This document shows, piece after piece, positions 1-14,500 of a DNA stretch of 64,000 bases. The stretch covers positions 620,001-684,000 of the forward strand of contig JAQSEB010000001.1 in the NCBI GenBank assembly GCA_030063045.1, in the 5' to 3' direction. Each line of letters starts with the position of its first letter. The first letter of the stretch is position 1. Origin of the DNA: Pratylenchus scribneri. Its lineage: Eukaryota; Nematoda; Chromadorea; Rhabditida; Pratylenchidae. The notes under the pieces are model-generated. The model was not told the origin of the DNA. It did not search any database and worked only from the letters and a program-made list of their open reading frames with translations. The position numbers were made by a program, and so were the translations under genes.

Positions 1-615
1 TTTAATTCTGATTCTGATTTCTTTCCGGAAAGTTTTAATTCTGATTTCTTTTCGGAAAGTTTTAATTCTGATTCTGATTTCTTTCCGGAAAGTTTTAATT
101 CTGATTTCTTTCCGGAAAGTTTTAATTCTGATTTTGATTTCTTTCCGGAAAGTTTTAATTCTGATTCTGATTTCTTTCCGGAAAATTTTAATTCTGATTC
201 TGATTTCTTTCCGGAAAGTTTTAATTCTGATTTCTTTCCAGAAAGTTTTAATTCTGATTTCTTTCCGGAAAGTTTTAATTCTGATTTCTTTCCGGAAAAT
301 TTTAATTCTGATTCTGATTTCTTTCCGGAAAGTTTTAATTCTGATTTCTTTCCGGAAAGTTTTAATTCTGATTTCTTTCCGGAAAGTTTTAATTCTGATT
401 TCTTTCCAGAAAGTTTTAATTCTGATTCTGATTTCTTTCCGGAAAATTTTAATTCTGATTCTGATTTCTTTCCGGAAAGTTTTAATTCTGATTTCTTTCC
501 AGAAAGTTTTAATTCTGATTTCTTTCCGGAAAGTTTTAATTCTGAATTCTTTCCGGAAAATTTTAATTCTTTCCGGTTAGAATATATCCGCCTTGTTTCC
601 GGAAAGTTTGATTTT
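1..615 (+). repeat. Satellite array 1, 27/33-bp units
   Basis: Tandem units carrying TTCCGGAAAG then TTTTAATTCTGATTTCT. The basic unit is 27 bp; a 33-bp variant has the ATTCTG hexamer duplicated. The array is cut by the left window edge. It ends in the degenerate tail TTCCGGTTAGA..ATCCGCC, which other arrays in the window share. A 148-residue open frame at 134-580 is the 9/11-residue read-through of these units. Confidence 0.95.
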
Positions 616-3562
616 AATTTTCTTTTAGCCGTCCTCCAAATAATTGTCCAGCTTGTCTACTGCCATTCTATTCTACTCCTGCTGCTGCTGTCCATTAAGC
701 ATTAATTAATTCCATAAGAATTTTATAAGAATTCATTTGATTCAAATTCGTCCATTTCCCCATTATTTAGAAAAGGCAAAACATTTGAATCTAAAGAGCC
801 CCGAGAGAAAATCACCAATTTTTGATCCCATGAATTTGAATTTAGGAGGCAAACATACCGCCACCAAAAATGCGCAACATTCACATTTTTTTCTGTCCCC
901 ATCCCCAACCCATTTCCCCACTATGCTGCTCTGCTGATGCTTTTGATGTAATTCCTGCTGTTGATGATTATGTTGTTTGGGATGGATGCGCTAAAATGAT
1001 GAGTTCCGCATTTGGTATGCGGATGAGGGGAAGAGGATTGGGATGGAAAATAGAAGAAGTGGATGAAAGGGAAAGTGGGCGAAAAGCTTTCACTCCATTT
1101 TTGTCCGTCCACCATCAATTGCGCAGCATTTTTGGGAAGTAGAGGGTGAAATTGCGCGCAGTCCTCCTCCTCCAAATTGGTGCATGCCCATCATCATTGT
1201 GTGTGTGGATTGGATTGGTTGAAAGAATGAAAACAGGTTGTGGCCCTCATCATCATTGAGATGAACAAGGAATTGGGGGGAGGAGAAGCTTTTTTGGGAA
1301 GCGGCTATTTTGAGAGCGAAAGTGAACACCGCGCATCCTCCTCTCGAAGCAAGCAGGAGGGTCCAATGAACTTGTAATCAAAAGAAGAACGATTCCGGGA
1401 CCCCAAATAAGGAAATATGTTGGGGGGAACATTGTGGATGCTCTGCTGCAATCCAGAATGTGCAATCCAATCAAAGGAGGATGGTCATCGCCATGGGGGC
1501 CATCATCCTCAATTGATGTAAAAAGGAGGAGGACATTTGGATGAGTGTTCCCCAAATTGGCCTCTCCCGCAAATTCGTTGTGTCCTTCGTGAAGCTTGCA
1601 GCTTCTTCTTTGCTTCCAATGTTGAAGTCCTTCCTTATTATTTGATCATCGCAATATATTTAGGGAATTGGATGTGCGCGAATTAGGGGACATGGAAAAA
1701 TGGGAATTAGAGGACTGCAATCACCGTCAATTCAGCCACTTTTCCCTTTCTTTAATAAAATATGCAAATTACATTAACTTTTTGGGAATGTTCCGATGAA
1801 GCTGTTGAAGGGAGTTTTGTGACCATTTCCGCTTTAGAATTGCCAAAATTGAAATGAAAAAATGATCCGCAATCTGCCCTTTACTTCTACTGATCAATAC
1901 AGGAAAACCGAATTTACTTTCAGCTTTCATTCTGCACTAAAATTTCCCCTTTGAATCTGAATCTTAACCCATTTATTTAAAGCTTAATTCCTTTTGATCT
2001 GCTGGCAAAAATCAAATTCTCCAAATAATTTGATCCCCCCAAATACTTTAATTTGTTTTGGTTCCGGTAATGTTTTTGTTTTTGGCCTGCTTCAATTTGG
2101 CCTTGACTTACAATGATGGCCTTTTTCCAAAAAAATGAATCGTAGATGAATTTATTGGGGATCATCGAATCGAAGATTTTGGCAGTGTAAAAAAACCAAT
2201 CCACATTGGCGGTGGAAGAACCAGCTGCAATGGCGCAAAAATGGGGACGATTGGAGGGAATTTGTGCGTTGCAGGGGGAATGGCCTTGAACGGAAGAAAA
2301 GTGGAGTTGGCTCATTTTGGAGGGGCTGACTGACTGAGCAATGTTCCATCCCTCAAAATTGCGCACAAATTGGGCAGATCTTCGGATTGAAGGCAAAAAT
2401 TGGATATGGAGGAAGTGGAGGCAAAAGTGCCTGAGCAGATATGTATGCCTTGGATTCCAAATTAAAATTTTTGTACATTTTCATCCATTGAATTCAACGA
2501 TAGGCGATGATTGAGTACATGCATTAGTTTTTTGGCCCATATCCCAGCAAGGCAATAGTAATCTGCGAAGGCGATATACCATTTGAAAGCCTAAAGTATC
2601 CTCTACAAAGTGGCCTCATTAATTTTTAAGATTTTCAACATGAAAAAGCTTTACGTCTTTGAGTTTAATAAACTCGAATTTTTGAGAGTAAAGCCGCCAG
2701 TTTTCTCCTAATTGTTTTAAGTTTCAAAATAATTAATTAAGCCATTTGCCACTTTTTAAAGGACGTTTAGGGTTTTAGAATGGCGTATCGCCTTCCAAAA
2801 TTGATTCCATCATTGTTGAGATATGGCAAAAGAACGACCTAGTAATCGATCATCGGTATTCAATCGTTCTGTTTCGTAATTTCAGAATTTAATTTCTATT
2901 CAATTACAAAATCTCCTCCAAATCTTTGATCGGTCATTCCTTCTCCCAAAATCCACCCATAAATACATCCCCATCATCCCCAGGGGCAATTTTATGTGCG
3001 TGGAATTTTTATAGGTGAAAATGCCGAAGGGCAAAAAGTGGCGGCGATGAATGCGCTGCAAAATTTGAATAAAACCAAAGCCGAGGAGCAACAAGTTTTT
3101 GGGGTGGATGGCCGGAATTGATGGTCGCCCCGAAATCCAGTCGAATAGAAGGGGGAAAGTCTGCCAGCGTCGCCGCGTGATTTGCCCCCACTCCCCGAAA
3201 ACCCAATTTCCCTTTTAATATGTGAGCCTTTATCCAACCAGCCGATTCCCAAAATCATCCTATCCAGATCCTCCTCCCCTCCCTTATTCCCCCTATTCAT
3301 TTGGTTCAACATTTTCATCCCCTTCCTCCCATTTATTCATTCATTTTTGGGTTTATGCATTGCGCACGGGTGGTCCCAATTTAGTCATTCAAAGTGGGTA
3401 AATTAATTGAGCCAAAAATTTAAACTTTATAATCAGTGGTCATAACTTTCAAATTGCCCCAACTTTTCGGCATCCCAATATCACAATTCGATGTATCAAT
3501 CGACGTGCCTGGATGATGACCTTTTTTTATCAAATTTACTCAAAAATAATAAATTCGCCTGA
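616..3562. other. Non-coding stretch
   Basis: No convincing exon on either strand: short frames here lack domains and have skewed, low-complexity composition. Content is moderately GC-rich unique sequence (about 900-1600 and 2900-3400) plus one foldback element. Confidence 0.6.
2526..2841. repeat. Foldback element, family 1 (copy 1)
   Basis: The left arm contains AAGGCGATATACCATTTGAA followed by a variant of TCCTCTAAAAAGTGGC. The right arm is its inverted complement, ending in GAGATATGGCAAAAGAACG. A spacer of about 100 bp with a diverged hairpin lies between them. This is the typical layout of a non-autonomous foldback/MITE-like element without coding capacity. Confidence 0.85.
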
Positions 3563-3905
3563 TTTCCGGAAAATTTTAATTCTGATTCTGATTTCTTTCC
3601 GGAAAGTTTTAATTCTGATTTCTTCCCGGAAAGTTTTAATTCTGATTTCTTTCCGGAAAGTTTTAATTCTGATTTCTTTCCGGAAAGTTTTAATTCTGAT
3701 TTCTTTCCGGAAAGTTTTAATTCTGATTTCTTTCCGGTTGGTTTCCGGAAAGTTTTAATTCTGATTTTGATTTCTTTCCGGAAAGTTTTAATTCTGATTT
3801 TGATTTCTTTCCGGAAAGTTTTAATTCTGATTCTGATTTCTTTCCGGAAAGTTTATTATCTTTCCGGTTAGGTTAGATTTATTCCGCCTATTTTCTGGAA
3901 AGAAT
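3563..3905 (+). repeat. Satellite array 2, 27/33-bp units
   Basis: About a dozen 27- or 33-bp units of the same family as array 1. It ends in TTCCGGTTAGGTTAGATTTA then TTCCGCC, the shared array tail. Not protein coding. Confidence 0.95.
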
Positions 3906-5509
3906 ATTGTATTCAAACCCATTGCCTTCTGAACCTAGTCTCGCCCATAAAATTGACCAGGTTTTTATTTTTTGATCAAATTTTTTCCAACCAACCCCAA
4001 AATTAAACCAAATATTCCACCAAAACTCAATGGCAAATTGCCAATCCTTCAATTTTTGGCCATTTTCCTTTCTCCTTTTCTGCCCAATCGACCATCTCTC
4101 TCATCAATTCATCCAAATATCCCCTTCCAAATCCCCTCCACCAAAATTGCGCACATCCCTCTCCCATAATAAATTGTTAAAAATCCATCAGCGGATTCAT
4201 CGTCGTCCCCAATTTTGCTGCTGCCAGCCGGTCTCACTTCCCCCTCTTCCTTCATCTTCCCAATTCTTCCAAATTTCATCCTCTCTTCCAGCGAAAGTCG
4301 GCCTCCCAAATGTGATCCCCTTTTATGGGTGCCCGCCTCCTCCTTTCCCTCCCAATTTTCTTTTCGCGCACCCCACTCTTTCACTCTCCGCCCCCTCCAA
4401 CCCTTTTTGGGGAGAAAGGGGGACAGCCCTGACCCAGTTTGTTTCGGTGGGTGCTGTTTTCTTCCATTCAACAGTGTATGGAGAGAGTGGTTGCTGTGGC
4501 CTCCCATCCAAATTGTGCTCTGCCCTCCCAATTTTGGTCGTCGGTCGCCTTGGGGGTTGCGCCCATTTCTCCCCTATTCATTCATCCCTCACCAACCCGG
4601 ACCACTGAAAGAACCCCGCCCCCTTTTTTGCCTTGGTTGCTGCGCCGATGGGGAAGAATTGGGCGAAAGCCTCCCTCCGAGCAGCAGAATATGCGCATTT
4701 ATGTGTCGATCCTTGAGGGGAGAATCCGCGCGCCCTTTTCTCCCATTTTATTCCTCTTTTTTTCACTTTTATTCCGCGATCCCCTGAATTCGCCTGGAGC
4801 AGAATTGTTGCCCTTCTTCCCTCACTTTTTCTTGGGGCAAATTATGCCCGGAGGGTAGAAAAATTCCCTCTGGCATTTCTCCTAAAGGGCAATTTATGTT
4901 GAAATATCCAACTGATCAATACATTTGGCTTAAATGGGATCAATGCCACTAAAATGAGGCCAACCAATAAAAAAATATTGGGGCTATGTACCATTTCTCC
5001 CTCATTTGCCATTTATTTTCTACCCATGAAAACCCTAATTTGGTATTCTTTCAATCAACAAACAAATTTTACTCATACTGTGATTGAGGCCATTCCCTCC
5101 TTAAAATATTTCTTAATTCCTCTCAATTTTGTGCCTTCATTCAATTCATTAAAATATATCCGTTAATTAATATCCTTCAAATTTAACTTATTAAGACAAC
5201 TTTATTCATTTTATAAAATTATTATCTGCGCATTTTGGTTCAATCCAAATATTCGGATTTCGGTTTTACTAGAATTTGGTGTTTGTTTGAAAGAGTTTAA
5301 AGTTGCAATTGCCCTCAATAAACATCAACAAATATTCGAAAAATTTTAATTATTATGTTTAATTTTGAATATTTTTCCAATTAATTCACTTCCATTGGAA
5401 TGGTCAATTCAATTTGAAAACCCAAAACAAATTTGCATATTTTCGCGCACCATCTTCCCCCTCTTTCAATCAACCATTCCCCATTACATTCAGCTTTTTT
5501 ATCCGAAAA
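3906..5509. other. Non-coding, pyrimidine-rich upstream region
   Basis: C/T-rich tracts at 4000-4850 generate overlapping open frames in several phases, which is a sign of composition rather than coding. 4900-5500 is AT-rich. This probably holds promoter and 5' UTR of the downstream nuclear receptor, but no specific element can be pointed to. Confidence 0.5.
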
Positions 5510-8500
5510 ATGGATTTACAACAGCAAATGTTGTTGGCCGCATGGCTTCGTCCACCTCCACCAGCAACTTTGCCAATTTCATCCTCCTCCGCCAATTCTT
5601 CTTCCTCTTCCTCATCCGCCCATTCACTTCTTCTTGAATCGCCTTCTCCATCCTCCTCTTCCACTCCTTTATTGGCCACTCTTCGCCATTTATTCGCCCA
5701 ACAACATTCTCAATCGTCGGCTCCGGCCCCGGTGATTCGGCGTGTGGCCTCCTCCAGTCAATTGGCCGTTTTTGACCCCGCACAATTGGCCACACCCGCA
5801 ATTGGCTCATCCTCAATGGATCCATCAACCTGCCTTTTTGGCCCACCCCCTCCTTCCCTTGATCATCCACAATTTTGTCCCCCTTTTCCACCGGCACATT
5901 TCCACCATCAAATTGGGGCCAACTCCACGCCTCCACCCCATTTGAACCATTTGATGGCATTGGCCGTCCATGAAATGTTGGAAAAGATAAGGGCAGCTGA
6001 AAGTGCTGCACAAAAACAACAAATTGGCCAACATCAGGTCAAAATATTACAAAATAAATTGGGGAAATGGTAGAAGGGGCGAATTACAGGACATTTCATT
6101 AAGCTAGGCCATCCTTTTTGACTATAGCTCAACAAGGAAGCAACTAATTTAAGAAGAGAATATGCTAATCAAAAGTCCTAAATGTTCTCTAAAAAGTTGC
6201 TTAATTAATTATTTGCAAATTGAAGACAATTTTGTAAAATGAGCGGATTTTCCTTCAAAATAGGGTTTATTTATCTCAAATACATGAAACTTTTCTTTAA
6301 GTCTTGATTTGATACAAATTAAAAGGCCACTTTTTAATGGACATTTAGGGCTTACATATTTCTTTCCTAGATTGGCAGCCTCCCTGATGAGATATGAACA
6401 AAAGAATGACCCAGATAATAAAATTTCTCCTAGCCATTAGAAGGAGATTGCCATTTGCCCCGAAGGGGCAAATTTGAAGGCTAATGTGCTACATTTGAAG
6501 AACATTTTGTAATATTCTAACAATGCCATCATTTTTTGTAGGCCCCAAATCCTCTGTCTTTGGATCATTCCCTTCCAAATCATCATCATTTTGGCCTTCA
6601 CCCATCCGCCTTTTCCGCCGTCCATCCTTCGCCAATTTTGCCAGAAATGGCCAAAATTGTGCCAAAATCGACGATGGCAACATCTCATCCAGCAGAAGAA
6701 CATCCAACGGAAAAGGCATCAAAAGATGTTTGCCCACCATCTCAATTGTGCCAACGGCCAAATCATCAATTTGTGCCATCTCCATCAACAAGTGCCGACG
6801 AATTGTTGGAGGAGGCATTGGCCCGATTGGTGCAACAATGGGATGGGGAAAGAGAAAATAGCGGCCAAAAGGGGACAACAATGACAAATTTGGGAACGAC
6901 ATTGACGGCAGCTGGCGGCAATGCGCAGGCCCAACAACAAGGTGGAGGTGGCCAAGAAGGTGGGAATGAATATTTATTGATTTTGGCGATATTAGCACAT
7001 AATGGAGAGAGCTAGAAATTGCTTATTAGGTGTCTTAAAAGGGATTTTAGTAAGTCAAATTTGCAATGTCCAAATCGATCAAAAGGGGGCGAAATCTCCT
7101 AATAAGGAAATCGGCCTTTCTCGATAGATGGACATTGAGTCCGTTATTTTCGCCATAGCTCAATAATTAATAAGTAACCAATTTTAGAAGGCGATATGCC
7201 AATTAAAAGCTCTAAATCTCTTCTAAAAAGTGGCTTAACTAATTTTTAAAAATTTAAAATTATTTGTAAAATAAGCGGCTTTTCCTCCAATCAATCAGAA
7301 ATTCGAGTATATTACACTCAAAAGCGAATAACAAAATTAAAAAGGTAAAATCACATATAAATTTTAGGCCACTTTTTAGACTACTTTTTGGGCTTTCCAA
7401 AGGTAAATTGCCTTCCGAAATTGGCTGTTTCCTTGCTGAGATATAAGCCAAAGAATGGCTTTGATATTGAAAAGTCACCTATCGGTCTTTTCCATCTTTA
7501 ATTCTCTCAAAATCCAACAAAAAAAGATTCCAATTTTAATCCACGTTCACGCACCAATTTCGGGCCAATTCCCACTTTCCCTTTCATTTCATTTCCATTC
7601 CCCAAAGAGCATTCATTCGACCGTATATTCCAATAAAAAGAAGGGGAGAAGAAGCGGATGAAAGCGAAAATTGGAAAGGGGAGAATTAGGCTGCATCCTA
7701 AAATCATCACACGGAATTCCAGGAGAATCCTCTTCCCAATTCCCCTCCTCTCATTTTGATTCCAGTTCCTTTGCCCCCTGTGTGTGTGCATGCAAAAATG
7801 CGCGGGGGCAGACGGGCAAAACTGGATTTTAGTGGGGGCTGATCTGGGCGAAGAATTGGGGGAAAAGCAGGCAAAATTGGGAGAAGGCGATTTGGGAGGA
7901 TGATGACTTTTTGGGGTCGGTCCAGTTCACCCTCTACCAGACAATCGGTGGTCGATTTTTGTGTTGTAGGGCAAAAATGGAGAGCGAGGAAAATTTGCAT
8001 TTTTGGAGGGAGGAAAATTGGACCAAAAATGGAAAAAATAACAAAAAAAAAGGGAAGAAAGGAAAGGAAGGAAAGGAAGGGAATTTGTTGGTGATTTACA
8101 TTTTTTAATTCAAAAACATTCACAAAAAAAACATTTGGGCCAAAATTGTGAATCACAAAATGGGAAGAATGGAATGGTGAAAAAAATTGATTGGAATTTG
8201 ATTAAATTAAATGGAAAGATAAATAATTTATGTGAATTTGGCCCAATTATTAATGCGCATTTTAAGTCAATTTTGTCCATCAATTTATTTATTATTCATT
8301 ATTTTTTATTTTGGCCTCCAAAAAACATCTGCTTCTGTTGATGGATGTTGGTGGCCCTGTTGCCTTTCCCATCCATCCATTTTTGTGTTGACCCAATTCC
8401 CTCCACTTCCACTGCACCAATTTGGCCCAAAAATGTGGTATCCATCCATTCAAAATACTATTTATTCCCCACCCAAGCCCCAATTGACCCCATTTTGGCC

Positions 8501-11500
8501 TTGACCCATACCACCACCAAAATCCAAAATCATTAATGGAAAAAGGAATGGGGAAATGATTGACCCTGGGGGAAGAGGTGGTCGCCGAATGGACACACAC
8601 CACAAAAATTCTGGGTCAAAATGGCGCGAAGGCAAAGCACAGAAGGGAAAATGGCGGGAATGAGTCGAGAATGACTAATAAAGAGTGGTTATTTTGGATG
8701 GATTTTTGAGTGGATTTGAGGGATCAAAAATGGATGGGAGTCCATTGAAAGGGATAAACCCTCGAAGATGAATTTAATTTTTTGGCATATTTTAGTGTGG
8801 AATGTATCAAAATTCGGAAACCAAATTAAATTGTGACTTTGTTTCCAGCGGCTAATAGTTTAGGGCATCATGATTAAGGTTGGAATTTGTTCAATATAGA
8901 TGAAGAATAAGCCATCGTACAAAAAAGTGGTGCCAAAAATAGTCAAATGGCAAAGGAAATATGTAGATGGTCAGTCAATTCAAATTCCCCTTGCTAAGCT
9001 TTTACTACATGTTTTAGTGGAATTTTGTCATTCAATTATAATTCATTTCAAATTAAATATAATTTTTTCATTAATTTCCACAGGTCCATCCACCAATGGC
9101 AATGGCGCAATTCATTCCGATGGAGGGGGGCTGATGGCCGGCGAAGAAGTGTTGCTTTGCAAAGTTTGTTCCGACAAAGCATCCGGCTTCCATTATGGCA
9201 TTTTTTCATGCGAAGGATGCAAGGCAAGTTATTCCCAATCCCAATGGCACATTTTCCTTCTTCAATTCAAAAATAGAAATATTTAATTTACCAAAAAAAT
9301 GAAATTGCCAAAAAATTATAATATTTCATTTCATCAGTGCTTTGTCCTAGATCCCGAAAATTTATACCCAATTCGTAGAACGCATCAAACGTATTTGGAT
9401 TTAACCAATTCACTTTTAGTTTTGAACCATTAAACCAAAATCGGTTTAAACCGTTTAATACCCTTTAATCTTAACCGAACCATAACAAATTATATACCAT
9501 TTTATGACTTTTGACCAGCTCTCTCCAATTTAGGGTATATGATTTGTGAATGTAGGACAAACCATTAAACTGTTATAATCTTCGCCCTTTTTTCACTCTA
9601 TTAAATTACCATTCTAAAATCAATTCGCGGAATTCGATTGACCCAAAAAATGAACAAATTTGGAAGAAAAAAGGGGAATTGAAAAGAAAGCGAAAGTTTC
9701 GATCTGACCCATTTTTAGTAGGGATTGAATTGAGAATTTGGATTAGGATAGAAGGGGGAATATTGGAATATATCCGGTCGATGGGGATTTGACCCAATTT
9801 TTGACCCTCCAAATCCACAAAACTTTCTCCTCCAAATTTTGGGTCACCTCCCCTCCTTCCCTTTTTGCAACCAAAATGAATGCAATGAATTGAAATTGAA
9901 AAGGGGCGAAAAGGGTCGAAAATGGGGGAATGTTGAATGCGCACTAAAATTGGGTCAATGAATTCGTCGCCCTCATCAATTCCACCCCTACGGGGATGAA
10001 TGGATGGATGAATGCCAGTAAAACTTTCGCTTCCTTGACAGCGCCCGGGGGGCACCCAACCCAAATATATGACCATTCATTCAATCGACCAAATTATGTA
10101 CATTCATTTTTGGTTGGGAAATTCTGCCCAGACATATTGACGAGTGAATGACCTAATTTTTGGAAGAAATAAATTGGATTATTTGGATGAAAAAATTATT
10201 TAAAATTTTGAGACTTTGGCCATTAATTTATCATCATTCAATTTCAGGGTTTTTTCCGGCGTTCGCTGCAAAATAAAATTGACTATCGGCCCTGTACGCA
10301 GAGCCAAAAATGCCAAATTGTTCGGGCCAACCGAAATCGATGCCAAGAATGCCGGTGGCGAAAATGCATTGAGGCTGGCATGTCAAAAGATGGTAAAAAA
10401 CATATTTTAATTTTTAAATTAATTTTTGGAGAAATAATTATGTATTTTTGGTGATTTTCCCCCAATTTTGGTCGGTAGGGGATATTTCAGTCAGAAGTTT
10501 GACCATTCTTTTAGCCGTAACTCAACAAGGGAATAACCAATTCAGAAAGGCGATATGTTAATTTAAAGCCCTAAATATTCTCTAAAAAGTGGCTTAACTA
10601 ATTTTTTAAAAAGTTAAAACATTTTATAGAAAAAGTAGCTTCTCCCTCAAAAATTTGGATTTATTACATTCAAGAACATATAAATTTTTTACTGAAGAAA
10701 ATTTTACAAAAATTTTATAGCCACTCTGTAGAGGACACTTTTGGCTTTCGAATGGTATATTGCCTTCCAAAATTGGTTAATGCCTCGCTGAGATATAGGC
10801 CAAAAACTAAAGCAGATATTTAATCAACGGTACCGTACTCACAATTGTCTCCCTTTCTCTTGATTCTTTCCCATCAGACTAAATGAGAAGAAGAGAGAAA
10901 TACGGTATTGGAAATTTCCCTTCCATCAAAATTGAGGGAAATCAGCAGCAGAAAATCTCTCCCTTTCCTTTTTCTCTTTTACTTTGCAGTGACATTTCCC
11001 TCTCACATCAGTCAGGGCATATCTTCCAATTATATAGGCCATTTTTATAAATTCACATAAACATAACTCATCTCAAACAAAACCATCTGTGACGATTTTG
11101 TTATCATTTTAAAGAGCAAAGAGTCCACTATCCAATCATATTTGAATACTTTTATTAATATCAAAATTTTTGTTGTTTAATTTGGAATTTAAATTGAAGT
11201 CTCATTTCAATAATCCATTGCCATTATTTTGACTATATCTCAGCAAGGCTATTGCCAATTTAGGAAGGCAATATATAATTTTAAAGCATAAAGTATCCTC
11301 TAAAAAGTTGCCTTTATAAATTTTATGAATTCTCGTTTTTAAAAAAGTTACATGCATTTAAAGTAATATACTCGAATTATTTGAGGAAAACCGTTTATAC
11401 TATAAATTATTATAAATTTTAAAGAAATTAATGAAGCTAATTAAGCCACTTTTTAGAGGACATTTAGGGCTTTCAAATTGCATATCGCCTTCTGAAATTA

Positions 11501-14500
11501 GCCACATCTTTATTGAGATATGACCAATAAAATGGCCCAGAAATCTTTCCAATCCAAGAGGCAAAAAGGAATGAATGCCTCCAGGCCCAGGGTAGTGTAA
11601 TTTTTTGTTCCACATAATTCACATTCCAATACTATAGTCAAAATTTAATTAGCAAACAAATAATTAAATTCACGTGAACAGCAACTAAAAATGAAAGGAT
11701 TTTTTGGCGCCAATACCGTAGAAAAGTGGTCCAATCCGCCAACCCATGAATCCCACCAAATTTGTGAAAAGGGAAAAAAATGGAATATGCGCATTTGGGG
11801 CGCAAATGGGGGAAATGTCCTTGGGAATAGGCCACCGAAAATTGGGGCTACCACCGTATTCCTCCCTCCATCCCCACTTTGGATTTATTCACGTGACCTT
11901 TCACCTCAATTTCCCCCAAAATTTGATGCACTCACTCAATCCCCCCACCCCCCTCTTTCCCTTTTGCGCACAAACACAAATTCCCTCAAATTGGCCTCAC
12001 CAACAATCCCTCCCCTTCTCCAACTTCACCCAAAGGGCCGATTTTGCCCCTCAATCCCCTCTATATTTCCCCACTTTCCAATTCATCCCTTCAGCCAGCC
12101 GGCGCGGCCTACACTTTTCCCTCCAATTTTTTTTTTTTTTGAAATTTGGGCGCCTCCATCCCATTCCTCCCCAATAGCCCCATTTTCACATTCCCAATTT
12201 CAATGGGGGGAGAGGGGAGGGGGGAGGGGGGAGGGGAAGGTGAGGATGGGCCAAGGTCGTTTTGGAGGGCCGCGCAGGGCCACCACCACATTGAATGAGG
12301 GGCGGATTGGAAGGAATTTAGAGGGGAGGGGGAAGGGAAATCGCGCAAAATTGGGGACTGGGGCCCTTCAAAAAAGTGAGGGGAAAAGAGGGCACATTTT
12401 GAATTGAATGCATTTTTGGAGGCCAAATTTGGGGACCAAATTATATTTATTTGAATGAAATCAAATTGAATTCGAATTTTTTGGAGAGAGTCAAAAATTG
12501 GTACACCCAAATTGGAAGAAGAAGGTGGAATTGTTGGAATCTTTGATCGAATCAAATTGGCAAAAAACACTCATAGAAATTTGGGGGAAAATTGTGCAAA
12601 ATGTTATTAACTTTTTGGTCGATTGAGGGAAAATGAATAGAAAATGAGGGAAGGGAAAAAATTAAATGAATATATTGGAAATTGAATATTCATAAAATTG
12701 AATGTGTAAAACAAAGAAATTAACTCATAAAAATTGATTTAATTTTATGGCCAAACTTTAAATTAAAATTGTAATGTACAATTGCTCACAATTCATTTAA
12801 AAATTATTAATTTTAAGCCAATTTTATTCAAAAAATTCCAATAAATTCTAAAGCTCCGGCCTCCGGATTCAGAACACACGACCCAAAGAGAGCCTATTGG
12901 GTTAAAGATTTTCACTAGGATTCCTCTATATTATAATTTATTGGCCATAGGATTGGGATAAAGACACCAAGGATTGGGTTGGCTCTGATTAAGTTACCTT
13001 AAACCATTGAATTTCCGCATGATCATTTTAAGGTCATATGGATTAAAGCCACCCTAATTGAATACACATTACAAAGCCACTCACTCATTTGAATGAGTGT
13101 GTAAAATCTAGAAAACGGTTAAACCAAAACTATCGAAATTCTGGCTCACCACTAATCTTTAATTCCACCCAAATATAGGAGTTCGCTATGGACGTGTGCC
13201 AAAAAGGGAAAAGGAGAAAATGCGTGAACAAATGCAAAGGGATTCGGTGCGAACCCTGACCGAACAATTGGAGCTGGATTTGGGCGGCGATGAAGGCGGC
13301 AAAATGATGATGGACAAATTGGAGAGGGGATGGGCCGAATTGGGCCATGAAATTGCCGAATTGAATGGAGGAATAAAAGGGAAAATAGAGGAGGAAGGAA
13401 TGCCGAATGGATTGGTGGATGCCAGCAAACTTTGTGGATTGGCCAAAGCCATCGTCCGATTTGCGGGCAAATTGGCCGGATTCCGACTCATTCGAAGGGA
13501 TGATCGAGTCCAGCTGATCAAGGCAAGCATTTATGGAGAAGGGGATTATATTTTGGCGCATATACTTATGGCCTCATTCCAATTCATTCATTAATTTGAA
13601 ACCAAAATTGCCCTTAGCATTTTTTCCATTGTATATGTTGAATTCGATCTCGATTTCCGGCCCCAAAAATAGTGCTAAGGTTTGGTCGATTTAATTGGGT
13701 AAATGTCAATTCTCCTAGATTTGGTCCGTTTAAAAAATGTTAAACCAGTTTAAAATCCGTTCAATTGGCTATAAATTTGGCTCAAAAAATGATGAGCAAA
13801 TCTATTTGAAATTATAAGCAAAATCGACCCTAACGAATCGATTGAGCCATAGATTAAAGTTGGGATTAAAAATTTGTGGCATGGCAAAAAATGCAATTAT
13901 AGTTTCGTTTCTTTATAGTCAAATTCCATTCGTTTATGCCATATCATTCAGGAATCCATGTATCCAATTTTGTTGTTGCGTCTTTGTGCCAAGAATGGAC
14001 CCATCAATTTGTTCGATAATTTGAACGGGGATTGTCCCCAATCAATGGCCAGCAGATTATGCCGTGTATTTTGCATGCCCCAATCCCATCAAAATGGCCA
14101 ATTGTTTGAAAGTTCCGCGGAATTTGTTCATCGATTAAGGTAAATAGAATGGATTGCCCCAAGAAACAATCAAACATGTCGCCTTTATATTATTAATAAC
14201 TCATCAAGGATCGAACAATTTTAATGATTTTGATATCAAATTAAAGAGCAGACTTTTGGCTATCAAAGGATATTAATTTTTATTTAAATTGGCTCAAAAT
14301 TTATGGAATTATGAACAAAAATCATTAAAAATACCTTTACAATGGATTGGCCAAATTTTTTTGTGATTTTTTGGGCATAATTCTATCAATTCTGAACCAA
14401 TTTTAGTAAAATTAATATAATTTGATAGCCAAAAGTCTGCTTTTTAATTTGATACTAAAATTATCAAAATTGCTCCAATCTTTGATGAGATAACCAACGG

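Noticed and set aside
134..580. 148-residue Ile/Leu/Lys-rich repeat protein
   Set aside because: Read-through of 27/33-bp satellite units at the window edge.
4030..4858. Several 140-190-residue frames in the pyrimidine-rich upstream region
   Set aside because: Mutually overlapping in three phases and both strands, Pro/Ser/Phe-rich, with no domain or splice structure.
11691..12407. 238-residue frame in a nuclear-receptor intron
   Set aside because: Runs through C/T-rich, T-run and G-rich blocks; composition explains the lack of stops.
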